Assembly (NCBI GenBank): GCA_018064565.1
Contig: JAGHVA010000108.1
Span: 1 to 9,280 of the forward strand
DNA from: Candidatus Colimorpha onthohippi
GTDB taxonomy: Bacteria; Bacteroidota; Bacteroidia; Bacteroidales; P3
Direction: 5' to 3'
DNA length: 9,280 nucleotides
A program made the translations under genes and the position numbers. The stretch's first letter is position 1. Each line of letters opens with the position of its first letter. Of the stretch, positions 1-7,191 are shown piece by piece. Below the pieces are notes generated by a model that was given only the letters and a program-made list of their open reading frames with translations, had not been told where the DNA came from and made no database searches.

Positions 1-111
1 CAACCTCCTGCTGCTCCGCTGCTGCGGCAGTATCGTGTCATCGTCGCTGCAAGCTGTGAACGGCAGTACCAAGCTGGCAAATGCCAAAAATGTGAAAAGA
101 AGTTTTTTCAT
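1..111 (-). CDS. N-terminal part of a lipoprotein, cut by window edge
   Basis: Only the first 37 codons lie in the window; the frame stays open to the left edge. Translation begins MKKLLFTFLAFASLVLPFTA and then reaches Cys21, giving a typical lipoprotein signal peptide: two lysines, a hydrophobic core, and a lipobox ending F-T-A-C. The residues after the cysteine are Ser-Asp-Asp-Asp. An acidic run directly after the lipid-bearing cysteine is the known Bacteroidetes lipoprotein export signal, so the product is probably displayed on the outer face of the outer membrane. The function cannot be told from this fragment. It lies beyond the terminator of the upstream operon, so it should have its own promoter in 112-209, but I found no convincing -33/-7 pair there. 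Confidence 0.75.
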   Translation of the reverse strand, partial: MKKLLFTFLAFASLVLPFTACSDDDTILPQQRSSRRL

Positions 112-209
112 GGTTGTTATTCTCAATTTTGAAAAACATTTCTATTACCTCTTGTTTGAGCAATGCCGAAACAAGGAAAACGGCTTGTAAATACAACGCC
201 TACCTTTCC

Positions 210-261
210 AAAAAACAAACACAAGAGGGTGTAAACATAAGTCTGCACCCTTTTGCGTTTG
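210..261 (-). terminator. Rho-independent terminator after the five-gene operon
   Basis: Bases 216-231 pair with 246-261 over 16 positions, broken by only one A-C mismatch (221/256) and one G-T wobble (225/252), with a 14-base loop. Read on the minus strand, the hairpin is followed directly by six T (210-215). It begins 16 bases after the stop codon at 277-279. There is no T-tract on the plus-strand side, so it acts for minus-strand transcripts only. It separates the peptidase gene from the next lipoprotein gene. Confidence 0.88.
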
Positions 262-276
262 TGTCAAAGGAAAATA

Positions 277-1545
277 TTATTTTCTACCTTTCTTATTTTT
301 TTTAGCAGGTTGTGCAGTCTTGTCCTCAATGCCTAACTTAGCCTTGATATGTGAAGGGATGGCATCTTTGTGAACCACATAGTTCATCGTCTTGTAACGG
401 ACAAATGCCTTGCTTACATAGAAACTGCCATGATACTCATAAACATCACCCCAGCTATTCTTCACTTTGTAGTACTCATTGCCCATCTGGTCAACGGCTT
501 TGCCATAGATGTGCATACCATGGTCGTCGGTAGTGGTCTTCTGGTCGTAGCCCAACTGACGCTCATACTGGCTTACCCAACGTTGTGGTGTGGGGTGCTC
601 GTATGCCTCTTTGGCACGCTCCTCTTTGGTCAGACCTGTCCAATGTGCCATATCGCTACCCTGCTCGCGAGTTGCCTCAAGGTCTGGCAATACGCAGTAT
701 CCTTTGCGGACACCCTTACGGAAACCATCCTCGCTAACATCGCTACCCCAAGCAATGGTATAACCGTTGTCGATAGCATAGTCCATAATCTCGGTAAGCT
801 CATCAATGGTTACATTATAACTAAGACTCCAACGCCAGTTGTCGCTGACTTCAATCACGAATTGGCTGTAGAAAGGATGATGTGTAAATGAGGTTATGCT
901 CACATAGTCGTCAGCATTAAGACCCAACATCTCGTAGAACGACTGAGGAGTATATTGCTTGCCTTCATAGGTAAAAGTCTCAGGGCATTTGCCTAAATAG
1001 ACATCATGAACAGCCTTTACCGCCTTGGTCCACAGCATCACGCTATCTGAACCGATTTGGGCATTCTTCACATCCTTGGCAACGGCTTTGACCATTGCAT
1101 TGGTCAGGGTAGAGAGCTCGCCGTGATTTGAGAGGGTATCACCATACATAACACCTGGACGCATCTCCTGCTCAGGCACCAAACCATGATACTTCATTGT
1201 CCAGATAACATCGCTGAATGCACCTCCTTGCGAAAAACTGGTCTCACCATCGGTACGGAAAGACTTCATGGCGCGATCCTGATAGGTGTGATGCACTACA
1301 TACATCTCACTGAGGTCATACTCACCCTTGCCCATACGGAGCAACTCGCTCTCTATAAACGACAAGCCGCTATAGCACCAGCAGGTACCTGCACGGTTCT
1401 GGTCTTTGACGGATGTGATTGGGAGAACCTTGATGTCAGTAAACACATAGCCAGAGTCTTTCTTCTCCGACTCTTTGTTCTCCTCTTGCGCAAATGCAGG
1501 TGCACAAAGTGCAACAACTGCCAAAATAGCAAAGATTTTTTTCAT
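277..1545 (-). CDS. Secreted C1-family cysteine peptidase (bleomycin hydrolase/aminopeptidase C-like)
   Basis: 422 residues. The first 19 or 20 form a signal peptide (MKKIFAILAVVALCAPAFA, then Gln-Glu-Glu), so the protein is exported, probably to the periplasm. The papain-fold catalytic set is visible: oxyanion Gln49 in K-D-Q-N, nucleophile Cys55 in G-T-C-W, His342 in D-H-G-M, and Asn363 in K-N-S-W-G. The roughly 290 residues between Cys and His are far more than in papain and fit the bleomycin hydrolase family (Peptidase_C1_2), whose members trim amino-terminal residues from peptides. The G-T-C-W motif differs from the G-R-C-W of its neighbour, and the C-terminus is lysine-rich (KKNKKGRK) rather than the family's W-D-P-M type arm, so its specificity may differ. 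The gene is last in the operon, 46 bases after the second peptidase gene and just before the terminator. The family call is firm; the substrate is unknown. Confidence 0.9.
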   Translation of the reverse strand: MKKIFAILAVVALCAPAFAQEENKESEKKDSGYVFTDIKVLPITSVKDQNRAGTCWCYSGLSFIESELLRMGKGEYDLSEMYVVHHTYQDRAMKSFRTDGETSFSQGGAFSDVIWTMKYHGLVPEQEMRPGVMYGDTLSNHGELSTLTNAMVKAVAKDVKNAQIGSDSVMLWTKAVKAVHDVYLGKCPETFTYEGKQYTPQSFYEMLGLNADDYVSITSFTHHPFYSQFVIEVSDNWRWSLSYNVTIDELTEIMDYAIDNGYTIAWGSDVSEDGFRKGVRKGYCVLPDLEATREQGSDMAHWTGLTKEERAKEAYEHPTPQRWVSQYERQLGYDQKTTTDDHGMHIYGKAVDQMGNEYYKVKNSWGDVYEYHGSFYVSKAFVRYKTMNYVVHKDAIPSHIKAKLGIEDKTAQPAKKNKKGRK

Positions 1546-1591
1546 ACGGTTACTTTTATTGTTATTTGTAATTTAAGTTTGTTTGCATCAA

Positions 1592-2992
1592 CTACTGCTC
1601 GGGAGCGAACATCGGATCCCATGCAGGAAGCATGATGGGCTGCTGTTTAAGCATGTCGCGGAACTTGACTGGAATATATTTGTCTTCCAACACTACACGA
1701 AACATATACTCGTTGAACCACTCGTTGGTCATAATCAAGAAGCCGTTATGACCATAACTTGAGCCCCAGCTGTTCTCGACCATCCACTTGGTTGGCTTGC
1801 CTTCTGCGTCAAGGTCAACGGCACAAAGCGTCATGGCATGGCTGCTGCCGCTGGCAAAGGTACGCACGCGTTGCTCCTTGTTCATACCAAAGGTAGTCCC
1901 CAACAAGCTCTCATAGTCAAAATTATTCATATCCATAAATCCCTTATCGCGGTTGAGGAATTTGGCTACATCACAACTGAAATACATCATCGTGCTGTCT
2001 TTGATAGAGGCAATACACATGGGGGCTATGTCCTCCATGGGGAGGTTGAGATAACGCCAGTTTTGCCCGTCATACACATGACGGTCGTACTGAATCTCAT
2101 ACACCTTGTAGTACTCACGAGTAGGGTCGTTCATAACCATATAATAGGTGCTGAAATCCTGCTTGGCATATTTCTCATAAAACGACATTGGCGTATAACT
2201 CTCGGTAGAGACCTCTTCGCCCTTCGCATTTTTTTGCGTCCAACTAAACTGAGCAGGAGGCTCTCCAAAGGCAAGTGCCAGCATACGGTAAATCTCAGAA
2301 AGCATCGCGGTCTTGCGGTCGTTGAGCTTTTGAGCCGTCATCTTCTTCTCGGCTGCCATGGTACGCAACTCCAACCCATCCTCGCGCAACTTGAGCTTGA
2401 TCAAACTCGTTATCGATGAGGTATTGTTGGTGTTGTAAGTCTCTGGCATGACATCTGCTGGCACCAAACCATACTTGTCTATCAGGTTAGCCACACCTGT
2501 AAACTGGCCACCATCCGAAAGCGGATTTTGGAAAAGCCATACAACCTCTTGATCATCCCACGACTTCTTATAGGTATCTATCACAGCCTGTAGAAACAAG
2601 TTGGACTTTTCCAACTGGTCGTAGAAAAACAGATAGGCTTGTGAAAATTGGAAGTTGGCAGGCAGCCCATACTTATGGATAGCCTTGCTGCGCAATACGT
2701 TAAGACCAGTAAACATCCAACATCTGCCACTCTGCTTCTGGTCGGTAATGGCCTGACTGTTAACCTTGTGTGAGAAATGACTGTTAAAAGCCGTTTCGTT
2801 GTCGAAATTCACAGCCAACTTAGCAGGGCTGGTAGTTACCATGATGTTACGCAAAGCCTTGTCGGTAGCATTACCCGTATAAGACTTCTTAATCTGCGAC
2901 ATCATATCGCTGCTAATGCCCCCTTGCTGAGACTGCGCCATAGCCATAGTCCCCACGGCAAGCAACAATGCGGATACAAATATTTTCTTCAT
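1592..2992 (-). CDS. Secreted aminopeptidase C/bleomycin hydrolase homologue
   Basis: 466 residues from the ATG at 2992. A GTG 15 codons upstream (3037) would overlap the preceding gene's stop codon and put polar residues before the signal peptide, so I reject it. The N-terminus MKKIFVSALLLAVGTMAMA is a signal peptide ending A-M-A before Gln20. Catalytic residues are Gln85 (D-Q-K-Q), Cys91 (G-R-C-W), His385 (S-H-A-M) and Asn407 (V-E-N-S-W-G), the standard motifs of bleomycin hydrolase/PepC. The C-terminus reads L-P-A-W-D-P-M and then five more residues (FAPEQ). In the family this C-terminal arm lies in the active-site cleft and makes the enzyme an aminopeptidase. Classical PepC enzymes are cytosolic hexamers, so an exported form implies peptide trimming in the envelope. 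The gene sits 44 bases after the thioredoxin-like gene and 46 before its paralogue. Confidence 0.92.
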   Translation of the reverse strand: MKKIFVSALLLAVGTMAMAQSQQGGISSDMMSQIKKSYTGNATDKALRNIMVTTSPAKLAVNFDNETAFNSHFSHKVNSQAITDQKQSGRCWMFTGLNVLRSKAIHKYGLPANFQFSQAYLFFYDQLEKSNLFLQAVIDTYKKSWDDQEVVWLFQNPLSDGGQFTGVANLIDKYGLVPADVMPETYNTNNTSSITSLIKLKLREDGLELRTMAAEKKMTAQKLNDRKTAMLSEIYRMLALAFGEPPAQFSWTQKNAKGEEVSTESYTPMSFYEKYAKQDFSTYYMVMNDPTREYYKVYEIQYDRHVYDGQNWRYLNLPMEDIAPMCIASIKDSTMMYFSCDVAKFLNRDKGFMDMNNFDYESLLGTTFGMNKEQRVRTFASGSSHAMTLCAVDLDAEGKPTKWMVENSWGSSYGHNGFLIMTNEWFNEYMFRVVLEDKYIPVKFRDMLKQQPIMLPAWDPMFAPEQ

Positions 2993-3036
2993 AATTGTGT
3001 AATATAATACAGTTTGCAATTTTACAAAGGCTGACA

Positions 3037-4092
3037 CTATTGCGCTATCAGCTTTAACAACTCTTTCTCAATATCATCACCACGAAGTCCCCGCTTCACT
3101 ATCTTTCCCTGAGCATCAACAAGCATGATATGCGGAATGCTCTGTATGCCATAGGTAGTGCCACACACCTTGGCAGTGTCCATCATCACGGGATAGGTAA
3201 TGCCCAACTGACTTACCATCTTCGCACAGTTATCAGCCGACTCGTCCACCGAAACTCCTACCACAGCCACTCCACGGCTGGAGTATTTGCGCCAGATAGC
3301 AAGCAAATAATTGCTTATCTCCTCACGGCAAGGGCCACACCACGATGCCCACACATCCACTACAGCCACTTTGCCTGCCACCAAATCGCTCAGTTTTACC
3401 GACTGATGCGTAGCGGGATCAATACCTTCAATATCTACCAAATCGTTGCCTTCGCTGGTACGTTCCATCTCAGCCAGCATATTACGCATCTCTACAACGT
3501 CTTGATACTGACGCACCCGCTCTGGAGCAAGTTCAAGTGCTGCATCAATATCTTCGAGCGTCAAAACCTGCGCTTGAAATCCCATTCCTAAATAGCTCTG
3601 CAACATCAACTCTCCCAAGGCGTTGTCGGCATTGCTTTTGAAGACCTCCAGATAGATATTCATCCCGTCCAAAATCACCTGACGCATATCTGGCACCGAG
3701 TCGGTCTGAATCGACTCTCTCAGCGCATTTACCCGATCTACCACCGCCGAAAGCTTGTCGTTGAGCGGAGTGCCGTGAGAAGCATTGTTGTTGGCATCAC
3801 ACACCACTTCGCCTTCCTCTACAAACAGCGAAGAAACGGGATTACCTCCCATTACGATATAAGCAAAACGAGGTTGATCTACCTTCACAGAGAATACAGC
3901 CTTGCCATCGGTCAAAACAGCCGAGTCGGTCAGATGGAAACTGCGCATCAAACTGTCTCCATCGCCCAACACATGCAGATAAGCCGTTTGACCTTGAAAT
4001 CCAGGAATATCACAATTGAATGTAATGGTGGATTTCGACCCACATGCCACAAACAATACAACTGCCATTAAGACAAAAAGAATCTTTTTCAT
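3037..4092 (-). CDS. Thioredoxin-fold lipoprotein, DUF4369 plus TlpA/AhpC-TSA-like domain
   Basis: 351 residues. The signal peptide ends in a lipobox with Cys17 (L-F-V-A-C), followed by G-S-K; no acidic export signal follows, so a periplasm-facing lipoprotein is likely. Residues about 20-115 resemble the beta-rich DUF4369 domain often found ahead of thioredoxin domains in Bacteroidetes. A helical linker follows (about 115-215), then a thioredoxin domain (about 225-351) with the W-C-G-P-C active site at 251-255 and a cis-proline at Pro320 (S-I-P-H). The two-cysteine motif predicts thiol-disulfide oxidoreductase activity, most often reductive in the TlpA/ResA group. It lies between hydE (36 bases upstream) and two cysteine peptidases. 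A role in keeping their active-site thiols reduced is attractive but inferred; the protein might equally serve cytochrome maturation or general envelope thiol balance. Confidence 0.9.
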   Translation of the reverse strand: MKKILFVLMAVVLFVACGSKSTITFNCDIPGFQGQTAYLHVLGDGDSLMRSFHLTDSAVLTDGKAVFSVKVDQPRFAYIVMGGNPVSSLFVEEGEVVCDANNNASHGTPLNDKLSAVVDRVNALRESIQTDSVPDMRQVILDGMNIYLEVFKSNADNALGELMLQSYLGMGFQAQVLTLEDIDAALELAPERVRQYQDVVEMRNMLAEMERTSEGNDLVDIEGIDPATHQSVKLSDLVAGKVAVVDVWASWCGPCREEISNYLLAIWRKYSSRGVAVVGVSVDESADNCAKMVSQLGITYPVMMDTAKVCGTTYGIQSIPHIMLVDAQGKIVKRGLRGDDIEKELLKLIAQ

Positions 4093-4128
4093 ATCATCAA
4101 ATAAATTAAATAATTTACCTGCACTATA

Positions 4129-5178
4129 TCACACCATATCCCCCCTGTCGGGCGAGGCATCAAAACCAATTTTTCCCAGCTGCCTACGCGTCGCCTCGGC
4201 TGCCTCGGCTCCTTCATTTCCCAACGATGCCTTGTTGTTATAGATGCTATATTTAGACCTACTCTCTATCGGTGAGAGATTGGGCATCACTACGTTGGCA
4301 CCCGATTGCAACCCCATCTCTCGCCCCTGTGGATGCAGCGTAGCCAATGCCGTAGTAGCAGGCAGCAACACCCTTGGATGTAGCAGGCGGATAATAGCCA
4401 GCAAGCGCAACGTAACATCCACCGTGTTGGCTATCGATTCGGGGACGGATGCGTCATATAAGTATTGTTCCAGCGGGGTACCCGATGCAGGGATAAACGG
4501 ACCTATACCTACCATAGCAGGCTGGAAATGGTGGACAAACTGGATGTCTTCGTACAAAGTGCTGATGGTCTGGCCCGGCGAACCTACCATAAAACCGCAT
4601 CCCACCTGATAACCTAATGCTTTTAGATGGCTTAAGCATTGCATCCGATGGCTGAACGACATCTCAACTGGATGCAACTGAGCATAATGGTTTTCGTTGG
4701 CGGTCTCGTGGCGCAACAAATATCGCTCAGCCCCCGCCTCCCGAAGCGCCTTGTAACTCTCATAGCTACGCTCGCCTAACGACAACGTGATGGCACAGTC
4801 TGGATGACGCCTGTGCAACTCCTGCACTATAGGAATCAACCGCTCGTCGGTAAACCATGGGTCTTCGCCTCCCTGCAACACAAAAGTCCTAAAACCCAAA
4901 GCATAACCTTTATCGCAACACTGTAATATCTGCAAAGGCTCTAACCGGTAGCGCACCGCCAAACCATTATCGCGACGCAACCCACAATACAAACAGTTGT
5001 TTTTACAATAACTGCTTATCTCCACCAAGCCTCGCATGAACACCTTATTGCCATACACACGATTGCGAGCTGCACGCGCCTCGGCATAGAGTGTCTGCAA
5101 CAACAGGCTGTCGGTAGTTGAGAGCAACTCGGCAAACTGGTCACGCGTTATGCCATATGATTGGAAATCAAAATTCAT
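4129..5178 (-). CDS. hydE: [FeFe]-hydrogenase H-cluster maturase HydE (radical SAM)
   Basis: 349 residues with no signal peptide, so cytoplasmic. The radical SAM cluster motif is Cys58-X3-Cys62-X2-Cys65, within E-I-S-S-Y-C-K-N-N-C-L-Y-C-G-L-R-R-D-N. Further HydE signatures are L-Q-G-G-E-D-P (101-107), T-L-S-L-G-E (131-136), Y-L-L-R-H-E-T-A-N (153-161), G-P-F-I-P (226-230), P-A-T-T-A (273-277) and G-A-N-V-V-M-P-N (293-300). This pattern matches HydE rather than BioB or PylB. HydE helps build the di-iron part of the hydrogenase H-cluster. By comparison with the Thermotoga protein as I recall it, the three cysteines of the accessory C-terminal cluster are replaced here by Ser318, Ala326 and Ala329; that cluster is reported as not conserved and dispensable. 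HydF, HydG and hydrogenase are not beside it. The gene lies 43 bases after the hexosaminidase gene in an operon of exported hydrolases. Confidence 0.93.
   Translation of the reverse strand: MNFDFQSYGITRDQFAELLSTTDSLLLQTLYAEARAARNRVYGNKVFMRGLVEISSYCKNNCLYCGLRRDNGLAVRYRLEPLQILQCCDKGYALGFRTFVLQGGEDPWFTDERLIPIVQELHRRHPDCAITLSLGERSYESYKALREAGAERYLLRHETANENHYAQLHPVEMSFSHRMQCLSHLKALGYQVGCGFMVGSPGQTISTLYEDIQFVHHFQPAMVGIGPFIPASGTPLEQYLYDASVPESIANTVDVTLRLLAIIRLLHPRVLLPATTALATLHPQGREMGLQSGANVVMPNLSPIESRSKYSIYNNKASLGNEGAEAAEATRRQLGKIGFDASPDRGDMV
4193..4210. repeat. 9-base tandem repeat inside the hydE 3' end
   Basis: GCCTCGGCT occurs twice in direct succession. On the coding strand it encodes an Ala/Glu-rich stretch (about residues 324-329) exactly where other HydE proteins carry the accessory-cluster cysteines. 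Two copies are few, so this may simply be local codon repetition. Confidence 0.55.
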
Positions 5179-5221
5179 CTGTATTGTGAGTCAACCGATA
5201 AAGCAGTTTTATATATCCACA

Positions 5222-7123
5222 TCAAAACTTGAACTCATACACACCCTCTCGCTGCTCATTCCTATAACCAGCAAGGGTTTTCAGAACCCCATTTTTAGGC
5301 ATCTTCAACGGTTCGGTATATACAGGCGACTGCATCGTGGGTTCCGACCCATCAGTAGTATAATGAAACTCTGTACCCAACTCCTCTGCTACCAACGTAA
5401 CATTATAACCATCTGCGATCGTATCTATCTCAAGTTCTGGCTTGAACGACCCCCAACACAAATTGTAACCCATAGCCTTGATACGATCTTTGTGATGTTC
5501 TATCTTGATTTGGAACCGACCCCAATCTTTTCTGTTTGGTTGGCTCCACAAGCATTCTGCCATAGCACACAAGCGAGGCAACAATAGGTATTGCTGATGC
5601 GCATTGGTCTCAATAAACTCTGCCCACAAATTACACTGACCACCCAAGATATGCGACTGCTCTTCAGGTGTAAGTTCGGATGGCATGGGGTCAAACTGAT
5701 ACACTTTCTTGATGGTAGTAACTGTGCGAGCCCGACCTATCGCCACAGGCTGATACAACGAGTCGCCTTGCCTGTAGTCGAAATAGCAATAGCGTGTAGG
5801 AGTCATAATCACATCGTTGCCATTGCGGGCTGCTGCGATACCGCCTTCCATGCCCCGCCACGACATCACCGTACACGACTCAGTAACAAAACCTTCCAAT
5901 ATCTCGTCCCAGCCAATAATCCGTTTGCCTTTGCTTATCAGATATTGTTCTATCTGCGCCGTAAGCCAACTCTGTAGGTTATTGCAGCTCTTCAAGGTGT
6001 CGCCCTTCACACGCAGACCCAACGAGTCTATATAATGCTGACACTTCGGACAAGTACTCCAATTGAGTTTGTTCGCCTCGTCACCTCCTACATGGATATA
6101 TTCAAAGGGGAACAACTCCACTATCTCATCCATCACATCCTTTAGAAACCTCATCGTTTTGGGATTACCTGCACACATTATAGCCTTGCCGCCAGTGTGA
6201 CGCACTGAATCCCAATAGTCTGCTGGAGGCACGAAATAGTTGTCGTTATCACAACTCAACTCTGGATAAGCTGCCATAGCTGCACAACAATGTCCAGGGA
6301 ACTCTATCTCAGGTACCACCTCGATATGACGCTCCTTGGCATACGATACGATTTCACGAACATCATCTTTGGTGTAAAAGCCACCGTATGTGGCTTTCTC
6401 GCCAGGCTCTGGGTCGCGCGGATAGTTCCAATCCTCGCCTGTGCGATCCACGCGCCACGCTCCCACCTCTGTAAGCAGCGGATACTTCTCAATCTCTATA
6501 CGCCAACCCTGATCCTCGGTGAGATGCCAATGAAACCGGTTCATCTTATACGCCGCCATGATATCCAAATGCTTCTTAACCTGCTCTACGCCAAACCAAT
6601 GACGACACACGTCCATGTGGCTACCTCGCCATGCGAAACGTGGATAATCCACGATCTCGCACTGTGGGATGGTTATCTTTGCATACTTCTCTGTGCTTAC
6701 ATCGTCTGGCAACAACTGAACAAAGGTCTGGTAACCATAAAAGAGACCCGTCTCCGTGTTAGCCACAATGCGAACGCCTTTTTCAGTTACCGACAACTGA
6801 TACCCCTCCTCGCCAATCTCCGCAATCTGCGCATCGCTGAGCGCAAACACCAACGTAGCATCACTCGCCTGCTCCACTATTGACGGGCGCAGACTTATCT
6901 TACGCAATTCCTGCGTTACATAGCCCATCGTAAGGCTATTTTGAGTCAACCCCTCCAAGCAAATCTTCACGGGTTGAGTCAATACGCAAACACCTTCCTG
7001 CTGCTCAACCGACACTGGTTCTGGGACAATATTGATTTCCGTAACCTCAACTACCTTACCGCACGATACAACACAAAGCAATGAAACGCCCAATAAAATC
7101 TGTTTTAGTAAATTAACTTTCAT
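5222..7123 (-). CDS. GH20 beta-N-acetylhexosaminidase lipoprotein
   Basis: 633 residues. Lipoprotein signal peptide with Cys21 (V-V-S-C-G-K); no acidic export signal follows, so it probably faces the periplasm. Residues about 30-155 form the GH20 N-terminal (GH20b) domain, and about 158-520 the GH20 catalytic barrel. Visible signatures are F-H-W-H-L-T-E-D-Q-G-W (197-207), P-E-I-E-F-P-G-H (271-278), and H-V-G-G-D-E with the catalytic Asp348-Glu349 pair. Conserved tryptophans and tyrosines follow (G-W-D-E at 404-407, S-W-R-G at 421-424, tyrosines at 445-450, N-L-W-A-E at 498-502). Residues about 580-630 contain T-T-D-G-S-E-P-T and S-P-V-Y, typical of the CHB_HEX_C C-terminal beta domain. The enzyme removes terminal beta-linked GlcNAc/GalNAc from glycans by substrate-assisted catalysis; the source could be mucin, N-glycan or chitin fragments. 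It is the first gene of the operon, with a promoter about 20 bases upstream. Confidence 0.95.
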   Translation of the reverse strand: MKVNLLKQILLGVSLLCVVSCGKVVEVTEINIVPEPVSVEQQEGVCVLTQPVKICLEGLTQNSLTMGYVTQELRKISLRPSIVEQASDATLVFALSDAQIAEIGEEGYQLSVTEKGVRIVANTETGLFYGYQTFVQLLPDDVSTEKYAKITIPQCEIVDYPRFAWRGSHMDVCRHWFGVEQVKKHLDIMAAYKMNRFHWHLTEDQGWRIEIEKYPLLTEVGAWRVDRTGEDWNYPRDPEPGEKATYGGFYTKDDVREIVSYAKERHIEVVPEIEFPGHCCAAMAAYPELSCDNDNYFVPPADYWDSVRHTGGKAIMCAGNPKTMRFLKDVMDEIVELFPFEYIHVGGDEANKLNWSTCPKCQHYIDSLGLRVKGDTLKSCNNLQSWLTAQIEQYLISKGKRIIGWDEILEGFVTESCTVMSWRGMEGGIAAARNGNDVIMTPTRYCYFDYRQGDSLYQPVAIGRARTVTTIKKVYQFDPMPSELTPEEQSHILGGQCNLWAEFIETNAHQQYLLLPRLCAMAECLWSQPNRKDWGRFQIKIEHHKDRIKAMGYNLCWGSFKPELEIDTIADGYNVTLVAEELGTEFHYTTDGSEPTMQSPVYTEPLKMPKNGVLKTLAGYRNEQREGVYEFKF

Positions 7124-7135
7124 AACTTAAAATAT

Positions 7136-7191
7136 GGTTAAATTGCAAATATACGTTTTTTTTAGTTAACCGCAAAAAGCATATTTTAACC
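7136..7191. promoter_or_regulatory. Three GGTTAA/TTAACC hexamers around the operon promoter (possible operator)
   Basis: GGTTAA lies at 7136-7141 on the plus strand, and TTAACC at 7166-7171 and 7186-7191. They therefore start 30 and 20 bases apart, close to three and two helical turns. The first overlaps the predicted transcription start, the second sits in the spacer next to the -33 element, and the third is just upstream of the -33 element. This is how regulator sites are often placed, but the hexamers are short and the region is A/T-rich, so no regulator can be named. Confidence 0.35.
7146..7176 (-). promoter_or_regulatory. Bacteroidetes-type promoter for the GH20-hydE-peptidase operon
   Basis: On the minus strand, TTTG (7173-7176) and TATATTTG (7146-7153) are separated by 19 bases. 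This is an exact match to the Bacteroidetes primary promoter consensus, -33 TTTG and -7 TAnnTTTG. Transcription should begin near 7137-7142, leaving a short A/T-rich leader of roughly 15-20 bases before the ATG at 7123, without a Shine-Dalgarno sequence. No comparably good promoter was found in the 36-46-base gaps inside the operon. Confidence 0.82.

Noticed and set aside
112..209. Promoter for the left-edge lipoprotein gene
   Set aside because: I looked for TAnnTTTG with a TTTG about 19 bases upstream on the minus strand and found only poor matches, so none is reported.
370..891. 173-codon plus-strand open frame opposite the first peptidase
   Set aside because: The minus-strand frame has an intact signal peptide and full catalytic motifs; the plus-strand frame shows no family features and is its shadow. 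The same holds for the other long plus-strand frames over 1186-6883.
2993..3037. 15-residue upstream extension of the second peptidase from a GTG start
   Set aside because: It would overlap the preceding gene's stop codon and bury the clear MKKIF signal peptide behind unrelated residues; the ATG at 2992 fits far better.
4129..5178. Biotin synthase or PylB instead of HydE
   Set aside because: All share the radical SAM fold and CX3CX2C, but the C-L-Y-C-G-L-R-R-D-N, L-R-H-E-T-A-N, G-P-F-I-P and G-A-N-V-V-M-P-N motifs together point to HydE.
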